Assembly: GCA_015661005.1 (NCBI GenBank)
Contig: JACTTX010000010.1
Location: 1-42,736 of the forward strand
From: Candidatus Magasanikiibacteriota bacterium
GTDB lineage: Bacteria; Patescibacteriota; Patescibacteriia; Magasanikbacterales; JACTTX01
Length of the DNA: 42,736 nucleotides
Reading direction: 5' to 3'
Positions 1 to 10,026 of the stretch are shown piece by piece. Position 1 is the first letter of the stretch. Every line of letters begins with the position of its first letter. Both the position numbers and the translations under genes were made by a program. A model generated the notes under the pieces. That model did not search any database. It was not told the origin of the DNA and saw only the letters and a program-made list of their open reading frames with translations.

Positions 1-193
1 CCGGCGGGATCTCACCGACGTACATGCCGGTAAAACCTTCCATCCCTTTCAAGTCGATATAGGCCCCCTTGCCGCCGGTGCGCTGCCAAGCTTTAAGTGG
101 CAACTCAGTGACATCCTCGACACCGTAGCCTTCGATGACCGGAATCCCCTCTTCCTTGAGCCAAATTTCGTAACTGGTTTCTCGCTTCGCCAC
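1..193 (-). CDS. Partial ORF, possibly cupin-like; continues off the left edge
   Basis: Minus-strand reading from GTG at 193: VAKRETSYEIWLKEEGIPVIEGYGVEDVTELPLKAWQRTGGKGAYIDLKGMEGFTGMYVGEIPP, open to position 1. Family assignment is weak. Confidence 0.5.
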   Translation of the reverse strand, partial: MAKRETSYEIWLKEEGIPVIEGYGVEDVTELPLKAWQRTGGKGAYIDLKGMEGFTGMYVGEIPP

Positions 194-195
194 GC

Positions 196-298
196 TCAGT
201 GTCCTTTCACTTCTTTGTGTTGAAAATATTCGCCCTGCACTACTTTCTCCGCCAGCCGGTCATCCTCGTCATCCCAAAGACCTAATGGATAACCGTAC
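196..298 (-). CDS. C-terminal tail of an unrelated ORF abutting truncated gltX
   Basis: Reads WYGYPLGLWDDEDDRLAEKVVQGEYFQHKEVKGH* in a frame different from gltX; not GltX sequence. Confidence 0.4.
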
Positions 299-859
299 CA
301 GGGCGTTTTCAAATTCAATTTTTCCGCGAATCAGATCCGTGAAGCCGGTTTTACCGGTTGAGGGCACGTCCAAACGAATGACATGCGGTTCTTTATTGGC
401 CAAACGCCGTTCCACCGCTACCGGGGTCAATTTTTTGCAAAGCTCGTCATATTTCATGGGAACTTTAGCGGTCTGTTGTTCGCTCCGTAATTTATCCAGC
501 CGTTCAGCCCCGCAAAAACAATAATACGCTCTCCCCTTTTCCACCAGCTCGGCGGCGTATCGCGAATAAATTTTGAGGCGTTCTGACTGGACGTAAGGAC
601 CAAACTTGCCGGACTGCGTAACTTCATCTTCGTCATTGATGGAAAGCCCCTCATCCGCGTCCAGTCCCATCTGATGCAATGTTTTGAGAAGATTCAAGAC
701 CGCGCCTTCCACGTATCGCTCACGATCCGTGTCTTCAATGCGCAAAATAAAATCGCCGCCGTGCTTTCCGGCATACAAAAAATTATAAAGCGCGGTCCGT
801 AAACCGCCAACATGGAGAAAACCGGTTGGCGATGGCGCAAAACGAACGCGGGGTTTCAT
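290..859 (-). pseudogene. gltX: Glutamyl-tRNA synthetase, N-terminal fragment (truncated at a junction)
   Basis: MKPRVRFAPSPTGFLHVGGLRTALYNFLYA...RIEDTDRERYVEGA...GKIEFENALV is class I GluRS; homology stops abruptly near 295. ATGA overlap with the upstream gene. Confidence 0.85.
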
Positions 860-2040
860 ATTTGCAGAATTACTTTGGCGCCAACATTGTGACGGCGCGG
901 ATGAAGCGTGGTCATCAGTTCATCCTTTGCGACCCAGCGGAATCCTTGGATCTCATCAGTTGCCGTCAGCTCCTTGGCCGCGCCAATAAATTTCACCAGA
1001 AAAATTTTCTGCCGCTTGGCGCGATGACGATGAACGAGCGGCAGTTCATAATAATCTTCAAACGGCAACTGTCGCAAAATCATGTACGAATTACTCCCGG
1101 TTTCTTCTTCTAACTCGCGGTAAAGCGCGGCTTCGGGCGTCTCTCCCCGTTCCATTCCGCCTTGCACAAATTCCCAATGCGGCTTGCCCTCCAATTTATG
1201 AAAGCGCCGATTGTCCGCCAGCAGATACTTCCCTTCTTGGTTGGTGATTACCGCCAGCACATTCTGGCGCACCGGTTTGTAAAGATGAATGCGCCAAAGA
1301 ATGACATACCAAAGGAACACAATTACCGCGTTCCAAATACGCGGCAGACGGGCCGGTTCATGAATGAGCCGCCATATCCATTCTAACCCGAATCGGCGCA
1401 TGATGGTAGGCACGGCGCGGGCGCCGCCCGAAAGATAATCAAGGGCGCCGCCAACGCCAATCGCGATTTGTACGCTCGGCAATTCCCGCAAAAATTCCTT
1501 AATCCATTTTTCCTGCTTGCCCTGTCCAAAAGCGACAACTAAAATTTCCGGTTCTGCTTGTTTAATTTTTTCCAAAACTCCGGTAAATTGTCCACGATCA
1601 AATTGCGCCGCCGGTTCCGTGAATGTCGGGCCGTGCTCGGCGCCGACAATCGGCAAATTTTTGTAACGCTTTTGCAACGCATCGGCGGCGCGCTCCACCG
1701 AGGATTGATTTTTTCCGCCAAGAAAAAAAACTTTGCGTTTTTGCGCCGCGGCCAATTCGCAAAGATCTTCCAGAAGATCCGTGCCGCGGATACGCTCCGG
1801 CAAAGAGCGGCCAAGGATCCAAGAAGCAATGATAACGCCAACGCCGTCGGCGACAGAGAGATCAGCGCTGTCCAAAATTCCGTGGAACCAAAAATCTTTC
1901 TGCGCTTTAACGAGCATCTCGGGATTGGGTGTGACAATATAATGCTGGCGGCCGTCCGACAAAAATTCCTGCAAACGAACGCGTGCCTGCGCACGGGTCA
2001 TCCTATTAAATTGGACACCGAGAATCAAAATCGTTGTCAT
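856..2040 (-). CDS. WecG/TagA/CpsF family glycosyltransferase fused to a C-terminal NUDIX hydrolase domain
   Basis: N-term: TPNPEMLVKAQ, DGVGVIIASWILGRSLPERIRGTDL, VAFGQGKQEKWI, GVGGALDYLSGGARAVPTIMRRFGLEWIWRL. C-term Nudix box GGMERGETPEAALYRELEEETG. Confidence 0.9.
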   Translation of the reverse strand: MTTILILGVQFNRMTRAQARVRLQEFLSDGRQHYIVTPNPEMLVKAQKDFWFHGILDSADLSVADGVGVIIASWILGRSLPERIRGTDLLEDLCELAAAQKRKVFFLGGKNQSSVERAADALQKRYKNLPIVGAEHGPTFTEPAAQFDRGQFTGVLEKIKQAEPEILVVAFGQGKQEKWIKEFLRELPSVQIAIGVGGALDYLSGGARAVPTIMRRFGLEWIWRLIHEPARLPRIWNAVIVFLWYVILWRIHLYKPVRQNVLAVITNQEGKYLLADNRRFHKLEGKPHWEFVQGGMERGETPEAALYRELEEETGSNSYMILRQLPFEDYYELPLVHRHRAKRQKIFLVKFIGAAKELTATDEIQGFRWVAKDELMTTLHPRRHNVGAKVILQI

Positions 2041-2127
2041 GTTGCACCATTAACCAACGTGAACTTCCCTAATAATAGCGCGATATTGACAAAATGTCCA
2101 CTAAAATATCGTGTTTTTCAGCACTTC

Positions 2128-2156
2128 TTGACAATATCCGGCCATTTTTATATGCT
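2128..2156 (+). promoter_or_regulatory. Sigma70-like promoter of clpB (TTGACA-N17-TATGCT)
   Basis: TTGACA at 2128-2133 and TATGCT at 2151-2156, just upstream of the CIRCE element. Confidence 0.65.
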
Positions 2157-2157
2157 A

Positions 2158-2184
2158 TTAGCACTCTCTAACCATGAGTGCTAA
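2158..2184 (+). promoter_or_regulatory. CIRCE operator (HrcA-binding site)
   Basis: TTAGCACTC-TCTAACCAT-GAGTGCTAA: perfect 9-bp inverted repeat with 9-nt spacer, upstream of clpB. Confidence 0.95.
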
Positions 2185-2229
2185 CAGGAACCAGCCGTCT
2201 ATTTTCTTTCTGTTATCTGTTCTCTGCCT

Positions 2230-4863
2230 ATGAACCCCCAAAATTTCACCCACAAATCCCAAGAAGCAATCCAAAACGCCAACAACCTTGCCAACATTAA
2301 CGGCCAGCCGCAAATTGAGCCGTGCCATTTATTTTTTGCGCTCGTGGAACAAGAAGAGGGCGTCGTCGGCGCGATTCTCAAAAAACTGAACCTGAACGAA
2401 GTCCAGCTCAAGACCAAACTGCAAGAACAAATTGATCGCGTTCCCAAACAACAGGGCTATAACGTCGGCGGCATCGGGCAGATTTTTATGTCGCAGGAAA
2501 CGATGATGATTTTGAACGCGGCTTTTCAGGAAACGCAAAAACTGCACGATGATTTCATTTCCACCGAACATATCCTTCTTGGTTTCCTGAATTCTAAAAA
2601 TTCCCTCTCTCCCCTTTTGACCGACACCGGATTAAATTATGATCATGTTTTGAAAACGCTCGTCGCCATTCGCGGTTCGCAAAAAGTTGACTCATTGGAA
2701 CCGGAACAAAAATATCAAGCCCTCCAAAAATACGGAAAAAATTTTACGGAACTGGCCCGCAAAGAAAAACTGGATCCGGTCATCGGCCGCGATGAAGAAA
2801 TTCGCCGCGTCATGCAGGTGCTATCAAGACGCACCAAAAATAATCCGGTTTTGATTGGCGAGCCCGGGGTCGGAAAAACCGCTGTTGTTGAAGGGTTGGC
2901 CCAACGCATTGTCGCCACTGACGTGCCGGAGTCCCTTAAAGACAAAGAAATCGTCGGACTGGATATTGGTGCGCTGGTGGCCGGAACAAAATTCCGCGGT
3001 GAATTTGAGGATCGTTTAAAAGCGGTTTTGCGGGAAGTTACGGAAGCCGCGGGTAGAATCGTGCTTTTTATTGACGAATTGCATACCATTGTCGGCGCCG
3101 GTGGGAGCGAAGGCGCGGTTGACGCCTCCAATATGCTGAAACCCGCGCTCGCTCGCGGCGAACTGCATTGTATTGGCGCCACCACTTTGAAAGAGTATCA
3201 AAAATACATTGAGAAGGATATGGCTTTTGAACGTCGTTTCCAGCCAGTGCTTGTGGCCGAACCGTCAGTTGAAGATACCATTGCCATCTTGCGCGGCATC
3301 AAAGAAAAATATGAAGTGCATCACGGTGTGCGCATCACCGATCCCTCGCTCGTTGCCGCCGCCGAACTTTCCAATCGTTATATCACGGAGCGTCATCTGC
3401 CGGACAAGGCGATTGATCTGATTGATGAAGCGGCCTCGGCTTTGCGCATGGAAGTTGATTCCATGCCCGCAGATCTAGATCACATGAAACGGCAAATAAT
3501 GAAATTGGAAATTGAAAAACGCGCCCTCTCCAAAGAAGAAGACGCAGAGTCAAAAGAACGTTTGGAAGAAATTGAAAAAGAACTGGCCAACCTTAAAGAA
3601 AAATCCAGTCAGTTGGAATTACATTGGAAAGCGGAAAAAGACATTATCACCAAAATTCGCGATTACAAAAAGCAGGTGGAAAAAATGAAAGCCGAATCCG
3701 ACATTGCCGAACGCACCGGCGATTTGCAAAAAGTCGCCGAGATCCGTTACGGAAAAATTCCGATGATTGAACAGGCCGTGCGCACGGAGGAAAAACGTTT
3801 GACCGAGGCCCAGCAAAACCGACGCATTTTGAAAGAAGAAGTCAATGCGGAAGATATTGCCGCCGTCGTGGCGCGCTGGACGCATATTCCGGTAACTAGA
3901 ATGTTGGAAGATGAAATCGTGAAATTAGCGCGATTGGAAGAAGAATTGCAGAAACGCGTTGTCGGACAAAAAGAGGCGCTCGCCGCCGTATCTAACGCCA
4001 TTCGCCGCTCCCGCGTCGGCATTGCCGAAGAAAACCGGCCAATCGGATCATTTATTTTCTTGGGACCAACCGGAGTTGGCAAAACGGAATTGGCCAAAGC
4101 GCTCGCCGAATTTTTATTCAATGATGAGAACTCGCTGGTACGCGTGGACATGAGCGAGTACATGGAAAAACATTCGGTCTCCAAAATGATCGGCTCGCCG
4201 CCGGGTTATGTTGGTTATGAAGAAGGTGGACAGATGACAGAAATAATTCGCCGCCGCCCGTACAGCGTCATTCTTTTTGACGAAATTGAAAAGGCGCATC
4301 CGGATGTTTTCAATATGCTTCTTCAAATTCTGGAGGACGGACGTTTGACGGACGCCAAGGGTCGCGTTGTTTCTTTCAAGAACGCGGTGATTGTTATGAC
4401 TTCCAATTTGGGATCGGACGCCATCCTTGATCTGGCGCATTCGGAGCAACTGGGATTTTCCGCTGATCGTCCGGAAGGCGCCGCTCATGACGAAGCGCGG
4501 ATGGGTGACAAAGTGCGGGAGGCCTTGCGCGATCGGTTCAAGCCGGAATTTTTGAATCGTGTTGATGAAATAATTATTTTTCATCCTCTGCGCGAAGCGG
4601 AAATTGAAAAAATTGTGGAACTGCAAATTGAACGCGTCAAAACGCGGCTCAATGAGAAAAAAATTTCCATTGATGTCACACCAGCGGCGCGCGCCTACCT
4701 TGCCAAGAAAGGTTTTGATCCGGTTTATGGCGCGCGGCCTTTGAAACGGGTTATTCAAAGCGAACTTTTGGATCCGCTGGCTTTAAAAATTATTGAGGGA
4801 AAAGTGCCGGAAGGGAAAAAAGTTAAAGTTGACGTGAAGAACGAGAAGCTTTTGATTGGGTGA
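2230..4863 (+). CDS. clpB: ATP-dependent chaperone ClpB
   Basis: N-terminal Clp repeats, two AAA+ modules ([37 protein letters not shown]), coiled-coil middle domain, [12 protein letters not shown]. Confidence 0.97.
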   Translation: MNPQNFTHKSQEAIQNANNLANINGQPQIEPCHLFFALVEQEEGVVGAILKKLNLNEVQLKTKLQEQIDRVPKQQGYNVGGIGQIFMSQETMMILNAAFQETQKLHDDFISTEHILLGFLNSKNSLSPLLTDTGLNYDHVLKTLVAIRGSQKVDSLEPEQKYQALQKYGKNFTELARKEKLDPVIGRDEEIRRVMQVLSRRTKNNPVLIGEPGVGKTAVVEGLAQRIVATDVPESLKDKEIVGLDIGALVAGTKFRGEFEDRLKAVLREVTEAAGRIVLFIDELHTIVGAGGSEGAVDASNMLKPALARGELHCIGATTLKEYQKYIEKDMAFERRFQPVLVAEPSVEDTIAILRGIKEKYEVHHGVRITDPSLVAAAELSNRYITERHLPDKAIDLIDEAASALRMEVDSMPADLDHMKRQIMKLEIEKRALSKEEDAESKERLEEIEKELANLKEKSSQLELHWKAEKDIITKIRDYKKQVEKMKAESDIAERTGDLQKVAEIRYGKIPMIEQAVRTEEKRLTEAQQNRRILKEEVNAEDIAAVVARWTHIPVTRMLEDEIVKLARLEEELQKRVVGQKEALAAVSNAIRRSRVGIAEENRPIGSFIFLGPTGVGKTELAKALAEFLFNDENSLVRVDMSEYMEKHSVSKMIGSPPGYVGYEEGGQMTEIIRRRPYSVILFDEIEKAHPDVFNMLLQILEDGRLTDAKGRVVSFKNAVIVMTSNLGSDAILDLAHSEQLGFSADRPEGAAHDEARMGDKVREALRDRFKPEFLNRVDEIIIFHPLREAEIEKIVELQIERVKTRLNEKKISIDVTPAARAYLAKKGFDPVYGARPLKRVIQSELLDPLALKIIEGKVPEGKKVKVDVKNEKLLIG

Positions 4864-4911
4864 GATTGTGGATAAAATCACTTTTAAACCTTGTGCTATA
4901 CTTTTGGCACT

Positions 4912-5373
4912 ATGAAAAAACTCTTTTTTATTTTTAGCGCGCTCTTGCTTATTGGAGCCGGATGCGGCAAAGGATCACAGCCTGCGGCCGCTCCTTCCGC
5001 ACCGACCGCCAAACCATCCGCCCCTTCAGAAAAACCGTCGGCGGCCGCCAATGTCCCATCCTTAAAACTGGATGAATTACAGGACTACGCCGGTAATTAT
5101 GGCGTCAAAGTCACAAGCGCTTTCCTTGATAAGCCGGGTTTTATTGCGGCTTTCAGCAATCAAGGCGGGGACGTTGGAGAAAATATCGGGAGCTCGGTTC
5201 TTTACAGCGGATTGATGTCTGAAGGAACAATCCTGCTTAACGTTTATCCGGCCGACGGTGTCTTTGTGGCCCTTTACCATGATGACGGTGATGGCAACTT
5301 TTCTGCTCTCAAGGATCAACTGGTGACCGTAAATACTTTACCTTTGCGCACACTCGTCAAGCTCAAAAAATAA
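4912..5373 (+). CDS. Putative lipoprotein with a DUF7282-like domain
   Basis: MKKLFFIFSALLLIGAGCGKG lipobox, A/P/S-rich linker, small globular domain (FLDKPGFIAAFSNQGGDVGENIGSS...). Start moved to ATG 4912. Confidence 0.65.
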   Translation: MKKLFFIFSALLLIGAGCGKGSQPAAAPSAPTAKPSAPSEKPSAAANVPSLKLDELQDYAGNYGVKVTSAFLDKPGFIAAFSNQGGDVGENIGSSVLYSGLMSEGTILLNVYPADGVFVALYHDDGDGNFSALKDQLVTVNTLPLRTLVKLKK

Positions 5374-5410
5374 TCGTGACAAAAGTGGTTTGTTCGTGTA
5401 TATTAAGTAT

Positions 5411-6823
5411 ATGAAACGGCAAACCGCTATTGTTTTTATCACGATTTTAAGCGCGGCCGCGATTTTAAGCGCACTTTTGACGCCTGTCTTGGTGCAAGCG
5501 CAGACGCTGGAGTTCAACCCCAATCAAATTCTCTCTGATGAGGAACTTCAAGATTATCAAACACTTACGCAAAAAGAAATTGAAATATTCTTGAAAGCCA
5601 AGGGCAGTGGACTGGCCGGACGAATTTTGCCGGATATAACGGACGCCGCAAAACTCGCTTCGCAGATTATTTTTGACGCCGCCCAAACTTACCGCATTAA
5701 TCCTCGTTACATTTTAACGCTCATCCAAAAAGAACAATCACTTGCGGAAGATCCGACGCCAAGTCAACGCCAATTGGACTGGGCAACTGGGTACGGCGTC
5801 TGTGACGGTTGCAGTATGAATGATCCGGCCATCCAAAAATACAAAGGGTTCGCCAAGCAAATTGATTATGGCGCTGGTAGCGCGCGCTTTTATCTGGACA
5901 ACCCAACACACCCGTCCTTAAAGCGCGTGAACAGCACGGTGATGATTGACGCTACTCCAGTTGTGCCTTTGAATATCGCCACCGCTTATTTTTACACTTA
6001 CACGCCGCACTTGCATGGCAATTTAGTTTTGTGGAACGTCTGGAATCGCTGGTTCACAAAAATTTATCCGAACGGCACGGTCATGCAGGCCAATGGCGAC
6101 AAGGACGTTTGGCTCATTCAAAATGGACTGCGCCGCAAATTTGTGAACAAAGCCGCTTTGGTTTCCAGATTTGATCCCAAAGCGATTGTCACAGTCAGCG
6201 CTTCCGATCTCTTACGTTTTCCGGAAGGAGCGCCGATTAAATTCATGAACTATTCGCTTCTGCGCGCCCCGAATGGTGTAATCTTCCTCTTGACGGATGA
6301 AGTGATCAATCCCTTCGTGTCGGAAAAAGTTGTCCGAAAATTCGGTTATCAGCCTGATGAAATAATTGATGTTGAGGAAGCGGATATCGCCGGTTTTGAA
6401 AAAGGCAACTTTATCACTTCAGCTTCAATTTTTCCTTTGGGCGCCCTTCTTCAGGACAAAAAATCCAAAACTATTTACTGGGTAAAAAATGGAACACGAC
6501 GCGTTGTCGGGTCACCGTTCATTGCCAAGTTAACTTTCCCAAAATCAAAAATCCGCGTTTCTTCAATGAAAGAGCTGTCCGAATATCCGCTGGAAATCAA
6601 TCCTGTTCGCTTACCGGAGGGAATGCTGGTGGCTGTAAAAAATACCAAACAGGTGTACGTAATTTCGGATGGCAAGCGCCGTTATATCCCGAGTGAAACG
6701 ATAATGAAAGGTTTGGGTTATAACGCAAAAAATATTAAATACGTTGATGAAGCAACGCTCACTATGCATAATGAAGGAGAACCGGTATATTTAAACATTG
6801 ACCAACTGGCCTCGGCGCGTTAA
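5411..6823 (+). CDS. Secreted protein with lysozyme-like N-terminal region and ~70-aa C-terminal repeats
   Basis: Signal peptide; NPRYILTLIQKEQSL, ATGYGVCDG; repeats such as DVWLIQNGLRRKFVNKAAL..., IYWVKNGTRRVVGSPFIAK..., VYVISDGKRRYIPSETIMK. Confidence 0.65.
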   Translation: MKRQTAIVFITILSAAAILSALLTPVLVQAQTLEFNPNQILSDEELQDYQTLTQKEIEIFLKAKGSGLAGRILPDITDAAKLASQIIFDAAQTYRINPRYILTLIQKEQSLAEDPTPSQRQLDWATGYGVCDGCSMNDPAIQKYKGFAKQIDYGAGSARFYLDNPTHPSLKRVNSTVMIDATPVVPLNIATAYFYTYTPHLHGNLVLWNVWNRWFTKIYPNGTVMQANGDKDVWLIQNGLRRKFVNKAALVSRFDPKAIVTVSASDLLRFPEGAPIKFMNYSLLRAPNGVIFLLTDEVINPFVSEKVVRKFGYQPDEIIDVEEADIAGFEKGNFITSASIFPLGALLQDKKSKTIYWVKNGTRRVVGSPFIAKLTFPKSKIRVSSMKELSEYPLEINPVRLPEGMLVAVKNTKQVYVISDGKRRYIPSETIMKGLGYNAKNIKYVDEATLTMHNEGEPVYLNIDQLASAR

Positions 6824-6857
6824 AATTCCCTCGCGCTTAAAGCGTGGCGCATTTCCT

Positions 6858-7652
6858 ATGTCCTTGGTTTTTGCCGCGATTACTCCTCATCCGCCTTTTT
6901 TGGCGCCTAACGCTCCCGCCGAACAAAAAAAGAAACTTAAAAAAACGGCCTCGGCTTTCACGATTCTTGAGCGTGAACTTTACGGTTCATACCCTGATAC
7001 TATCCTAATTGTAACAGGACATGTCACGGCCATGGCGCATGCTTTTGTTCTAAATGCCAGTCCAAAAATGCAACCGAATTTTTCTGAAACCGGCGATTTC
7101 AAAAAATATCCGAACTTCCAAGCTGATACCCGCCTCGCCGCGAATATTAAGGAGGCGACGCACCGGGCGCATTTGCCGCTACAACTCCACCATTCCACCA
7201 AACTGGATCACGGTTCGTCTCTGCCGCTTTTTTATTTGGCGGCGCATCTGCCAAAAGTAAAAGTTATCACGATTGGCTATTCCCTGCTCCCCCCAAAAGA
7301 TCATTTTGATTTCGGATATATTTTAAAAGATGCGCTTCTGCACACCACCGCGCGCTGTGCTTTAATTGCGAGCGGCGACCTCTCACACTGTTTGACTTCG
7401 GACGCGCCCGGCGGATTTTCACCGGCCGGAAAAAAATTTGATGAAAAAATTTTGGAAATGATCCAAAGCGGCAACGCCACGGGTTTAATGGGTCTTGATA
7501 CCAAGATGGTTAAGGGGGCGGAGGAATGCGCGCTCAATTCCCTTTTGATTTTCTTTGGCGCCCTGCAACGAATAAAATATATACCGCGCGTGCTGGCCTA
7601 TGAACATCCCTTTGGCGTCGGATATTTGACGGCGGAAATGGAATTACAGTAG
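6858..7652 (+). CDS. LigB/MEMO-like (class III extradiol dioxygenase superfamily) protein
   Basis: FAAITPHPPFL...; LDHGSSLPLFYL; CALIASGDLSHCLTSDAPGGFSPAGKKFDEKI; YEHPFGVGYLTAEME. Confidence 0.75.
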   Translation: MSLVFAAITPHPPFLAPNAPAEQKKKLKKTASAFTILERELYGSYPDTILIVTGHVTAMAHAFVLNASPKMQPNFSETGDFKKYPNFQADTRLAANIKEATHRAHLPLQLHHSTKLDHGSSLPLFYLAAHLPKVKVITIGYSLLPPKDHFDFGYILKDALLHTTARCALIASGDLSHCLTSDAPGGFSPAGKKFDEKILEMIQSGNATGLMGLDTKMVKGAEECALNSLLIFFGALQRIKYIPRVLAYEHPFGVGYLTAEMELQ

Positions 7653-7689
7653 TAGCGAAGGGGGGCTACGCCACCGCTTTAATACTGAT

Positions 7690-9435
7690 ATGAAGGTCTC
7701 CGTTATTCCTTTGCGACGCTTACCGACGCATTTTTTTACTTTGGATTATGACACCGCTGATCTTTTGATTGTGCCCGGGATGTTAGTGGAGATTCCCTTT
7801 CGCTCTAAAAAAATCTTGGGCGTTGTTTATGAAATTTCCGTAGAATCTCCGACCAGCACAACGCCGCCCCTCAAAAAAATTCTACAAATTCTTAATGAAA
7901 CACCACTACTGAATGCCACCACTCTCAAATTATTCCGTGATTTTCATGAACTCCATGGCGGGCCGAGTAGCGTTAATTTGGAATTATTTCTCCCGCCACT
8001 CTTAAAACGCCGCCTAAGAAAACTTCACCTTCCAGCAATGACGGGTCAAAGCAATCTACTACCCGGAAATATCACGGTCTTTCGTTATCACGCGGAAGAA
8101 GAACGACAACAATTTTTAAAAGATCAAACCCGCGGGGCTAAACGTCGCGATCAAATTCTGCTGGTTGTACCGCAAATTATAGAGACAAAAAAACTGGCTA
8201 AAAATCTTGACGCGCTTCCCTATCACAGCCAAATGACCTCTGCCGAACGCTTTGAGGTCTGGGAAAAGGCGGCCAATGGCGCGCCATTAATTGTCGGCAC
8301 GCGAATCGCGCTTTTTTTGCCGTGGCAAAAACTCAAAACCATTATCGTTGATAAGGAGCAAGACGAATCTCACGATAATTGGGATCAACACCCGCGTTAT
8401 CGCGGACGGGAAGTGGCCTTGCTTCTCTCTAAACATCTGGGTAGCCGCGTGATTTTCAGTTCCTATTCCCTTGCGGTGGAAACGGCGCTTTTTGCGGAGA
8501 AGAAAAAATGGCGTTCGGAGATCGCTATTTTTCCGCCGCCGCTTCCCGCCACCATCATCAATATGCGTGATGATCGAGATCGGAAAAACTTTTCACCGCT
8601 CTCGCTAACGGCGGAAAATGAAATTCGTAATGCCAACGGTGTTTTTATTTTGGCCAGTCGCACCGGCCTCTTTCATCATGTCTCTTGCCGCGATTGCGCA
8701 GCGGCGCTTCAATGTGAATCGTGCGGCCAGATGCTCACTTTGTATCGTGATCGTAACCTGATCTGTCACGCTTGTTCCCGCGTCAAATCAATGCCCGCCG
8801 TTTGTGCCAATTGTCAGGGCGCAAACTTCCGCCAGTACGGCGCCGGTCTTGAAGCCATCCAAGATCAACTCGCCAAAAAATTTCCCGAGCGCCATAATAT
8901 TTTTGTTGGTACGACCGTTGCGTCTCCGGAAATTGAATGGATGCTAATTGAAAAAATCATCATTGCCGACCCTGATATTTTTTTTCATCTGCCGGACTAC
9001 CGCGGGTTGGAACGGCTCTGGCATAAAATTCAGGAGTTGCGTTTTCTGGCGCCGTCCGCCGCCATCCACATCCAAACTGATCATCCGGACCATCCTTTTT
9101 GGCGCGCCTTAACAACCGCACCCGCAAATTTTTATAATCGCGAATGGCGCGCGCGGCAAAATTTTCTCTATCCGCCGTTTTCGCTTTTATTGGAGCTCTT
9201 TACTGCCACAGCTTCACAATCTGAAGGGCTGAAAGAAGCCCAACACGTCCGAAAAATGGCCACTAATCATGCCGACAGCAAAAATGTTTCTGATCCGCAA
9301 ATTTTACCAACCAGCCGCAAGGAACGCGCGGTTAAAATTCAAATCACCGTGAAGCTTGTTGGGAAAAATCGCGCCGAAGCCCGGCGCCGGATTATTGATG
9401 AATTGCCGGAAAAATGGTACGCTCTAAGCAGATAA
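7690..9435 (+). CDS. priA: PriA-like primosomal protein N', apparently catalytically degenerate
   Basis: PriA layout with 8-Cys zinc region (CRDC..CESC..CHAC..CANC) and HSQMTSAERFEVWEKAANGAPLIVGTRIALFLPW; Walker A, DEEH and QVxGRAGR motifs not recognisable. Confidence 0.8.
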   Translation: MKVSVIPLRRLPTHFFTLDYDTADLLIVPGMLVEIPFRSKKILGVVYEISVESPTSTTPPLKKILQILNETPLLNATTLKLFRDFHELHGGPSSVNLELFLPPLLKRRLRKLHLPAMTGQSNLLPGNITVFRYHAEEERQQFLKDQTRGAKRRDQILLVVPQIIETKKLAKNLDALPYHSQMTSAERFEVWEKAANGAPLIVGTRIALFLPWQKLKTIIVDKEQDESHDNWDQHPRYRGREVALLLSKHLGSRVIFSSYSLAVETALFAEKKKWRSEIAIFPPPLPATIINMRDDRDRKNFSPLSLTAENEIRNANGVFILASRTGLFHHVSCRDCAAALQCESCGQMLTLYRDRNLICHACSRVKSMPAVCANCQGANFRQYGAGLEAIQDQLAKKFPERHNIFVGTTVASPEIEWMLIEKIIIADPDIFFHLPDYRGLERLWHKIQELRFLAPSAAIHIQTDHPDHPFWRALTTAPANFYNREWRARQNFLYPPFSLLLELFTATASQSEGLKEAQHVRKMATNHADSKNVSDPQILPTSRKERAVKIQITVKLVGKNRAEARRRIIDELPEKWYALSR

Positions 9436-9457
9436 CAACCAACAGATAACATAAAAC

Positions 9458-9988
9458 ATGGGAAATAAACTTTCTATTATCACACATCCGAATTCTGCTC
9501 TGCGTGAAATGGCGCGGGAGATTTTGGCGTCGTCAATTATTTCTCCGGATGTTCAAAATCTGATTGCCGCTATGCTGGTCACGATGTACGGCGATGATGG
9601 AATTGGTCTGGCCGCGCCGCAAGTTGGGCGCTCGGTGCGAATAATTTGCGTCGGCAAACAGGCCTTGAGCATGACCAAAAATCCGGAAGATTTTGCGCAC
9701 GGACAAGATCTGGTACTAATTAATCCGCAAATTACCAAAAAATCTCTGCGGAAAGAGTGGGGTATGGAAGGATGCTTGTCCGTGCCCGGCGTTTTTGGCG
9801 AAGTCAAGCGTTATGTGACTGTGGGGGTGACGGCGCTCTCCCCAACCGGCGCCGCTCTGGCTTTTGATGCCTCTGATTTTTTGGCCCGCGTCATTCAGCA
9901 TGAAATTGATCATCTGGACGGGGCGCTTTTTATTGACAAAGCCCGTGATCTAGTTCGCGCCAAACGGACGAGCCGGACGGAACTTTAA
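9458..9988 (+). CDS. def: Peptide deformylase
   Basis: GIGLAAPQVG, EGCLSVPG, QHEIDHLDG motifs. Confidence 0.97.
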   Translation: MGNKLSIITHPNSALREMAREILASSIISPDVQNLIAAMLVTMYGDDGIGLAAPQVGRSVRIICVGKQALSMTKNPEDFAHGQDLVLINPQITKKSLRKEWGMEGCLSVPGVFGEVKRYVTVGVTALSPTGAALAFDASDFLARVIQHEIDHLDGALFIDKARDLVRAKRTSRTEL

Positions 9989-10026
9989 AATTTTTTATGG
10001 CGCCGCGTTTTTTTAACCCCTCACCC

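Noticed and set aside
1598-2184. ORFs on the plus strand opposite the TagA-NUDIX gene (e.g. 1558..2184)
   Set aside because: Antisense to a well-supported CDS and running through the clpB promoter/CIRCE region.
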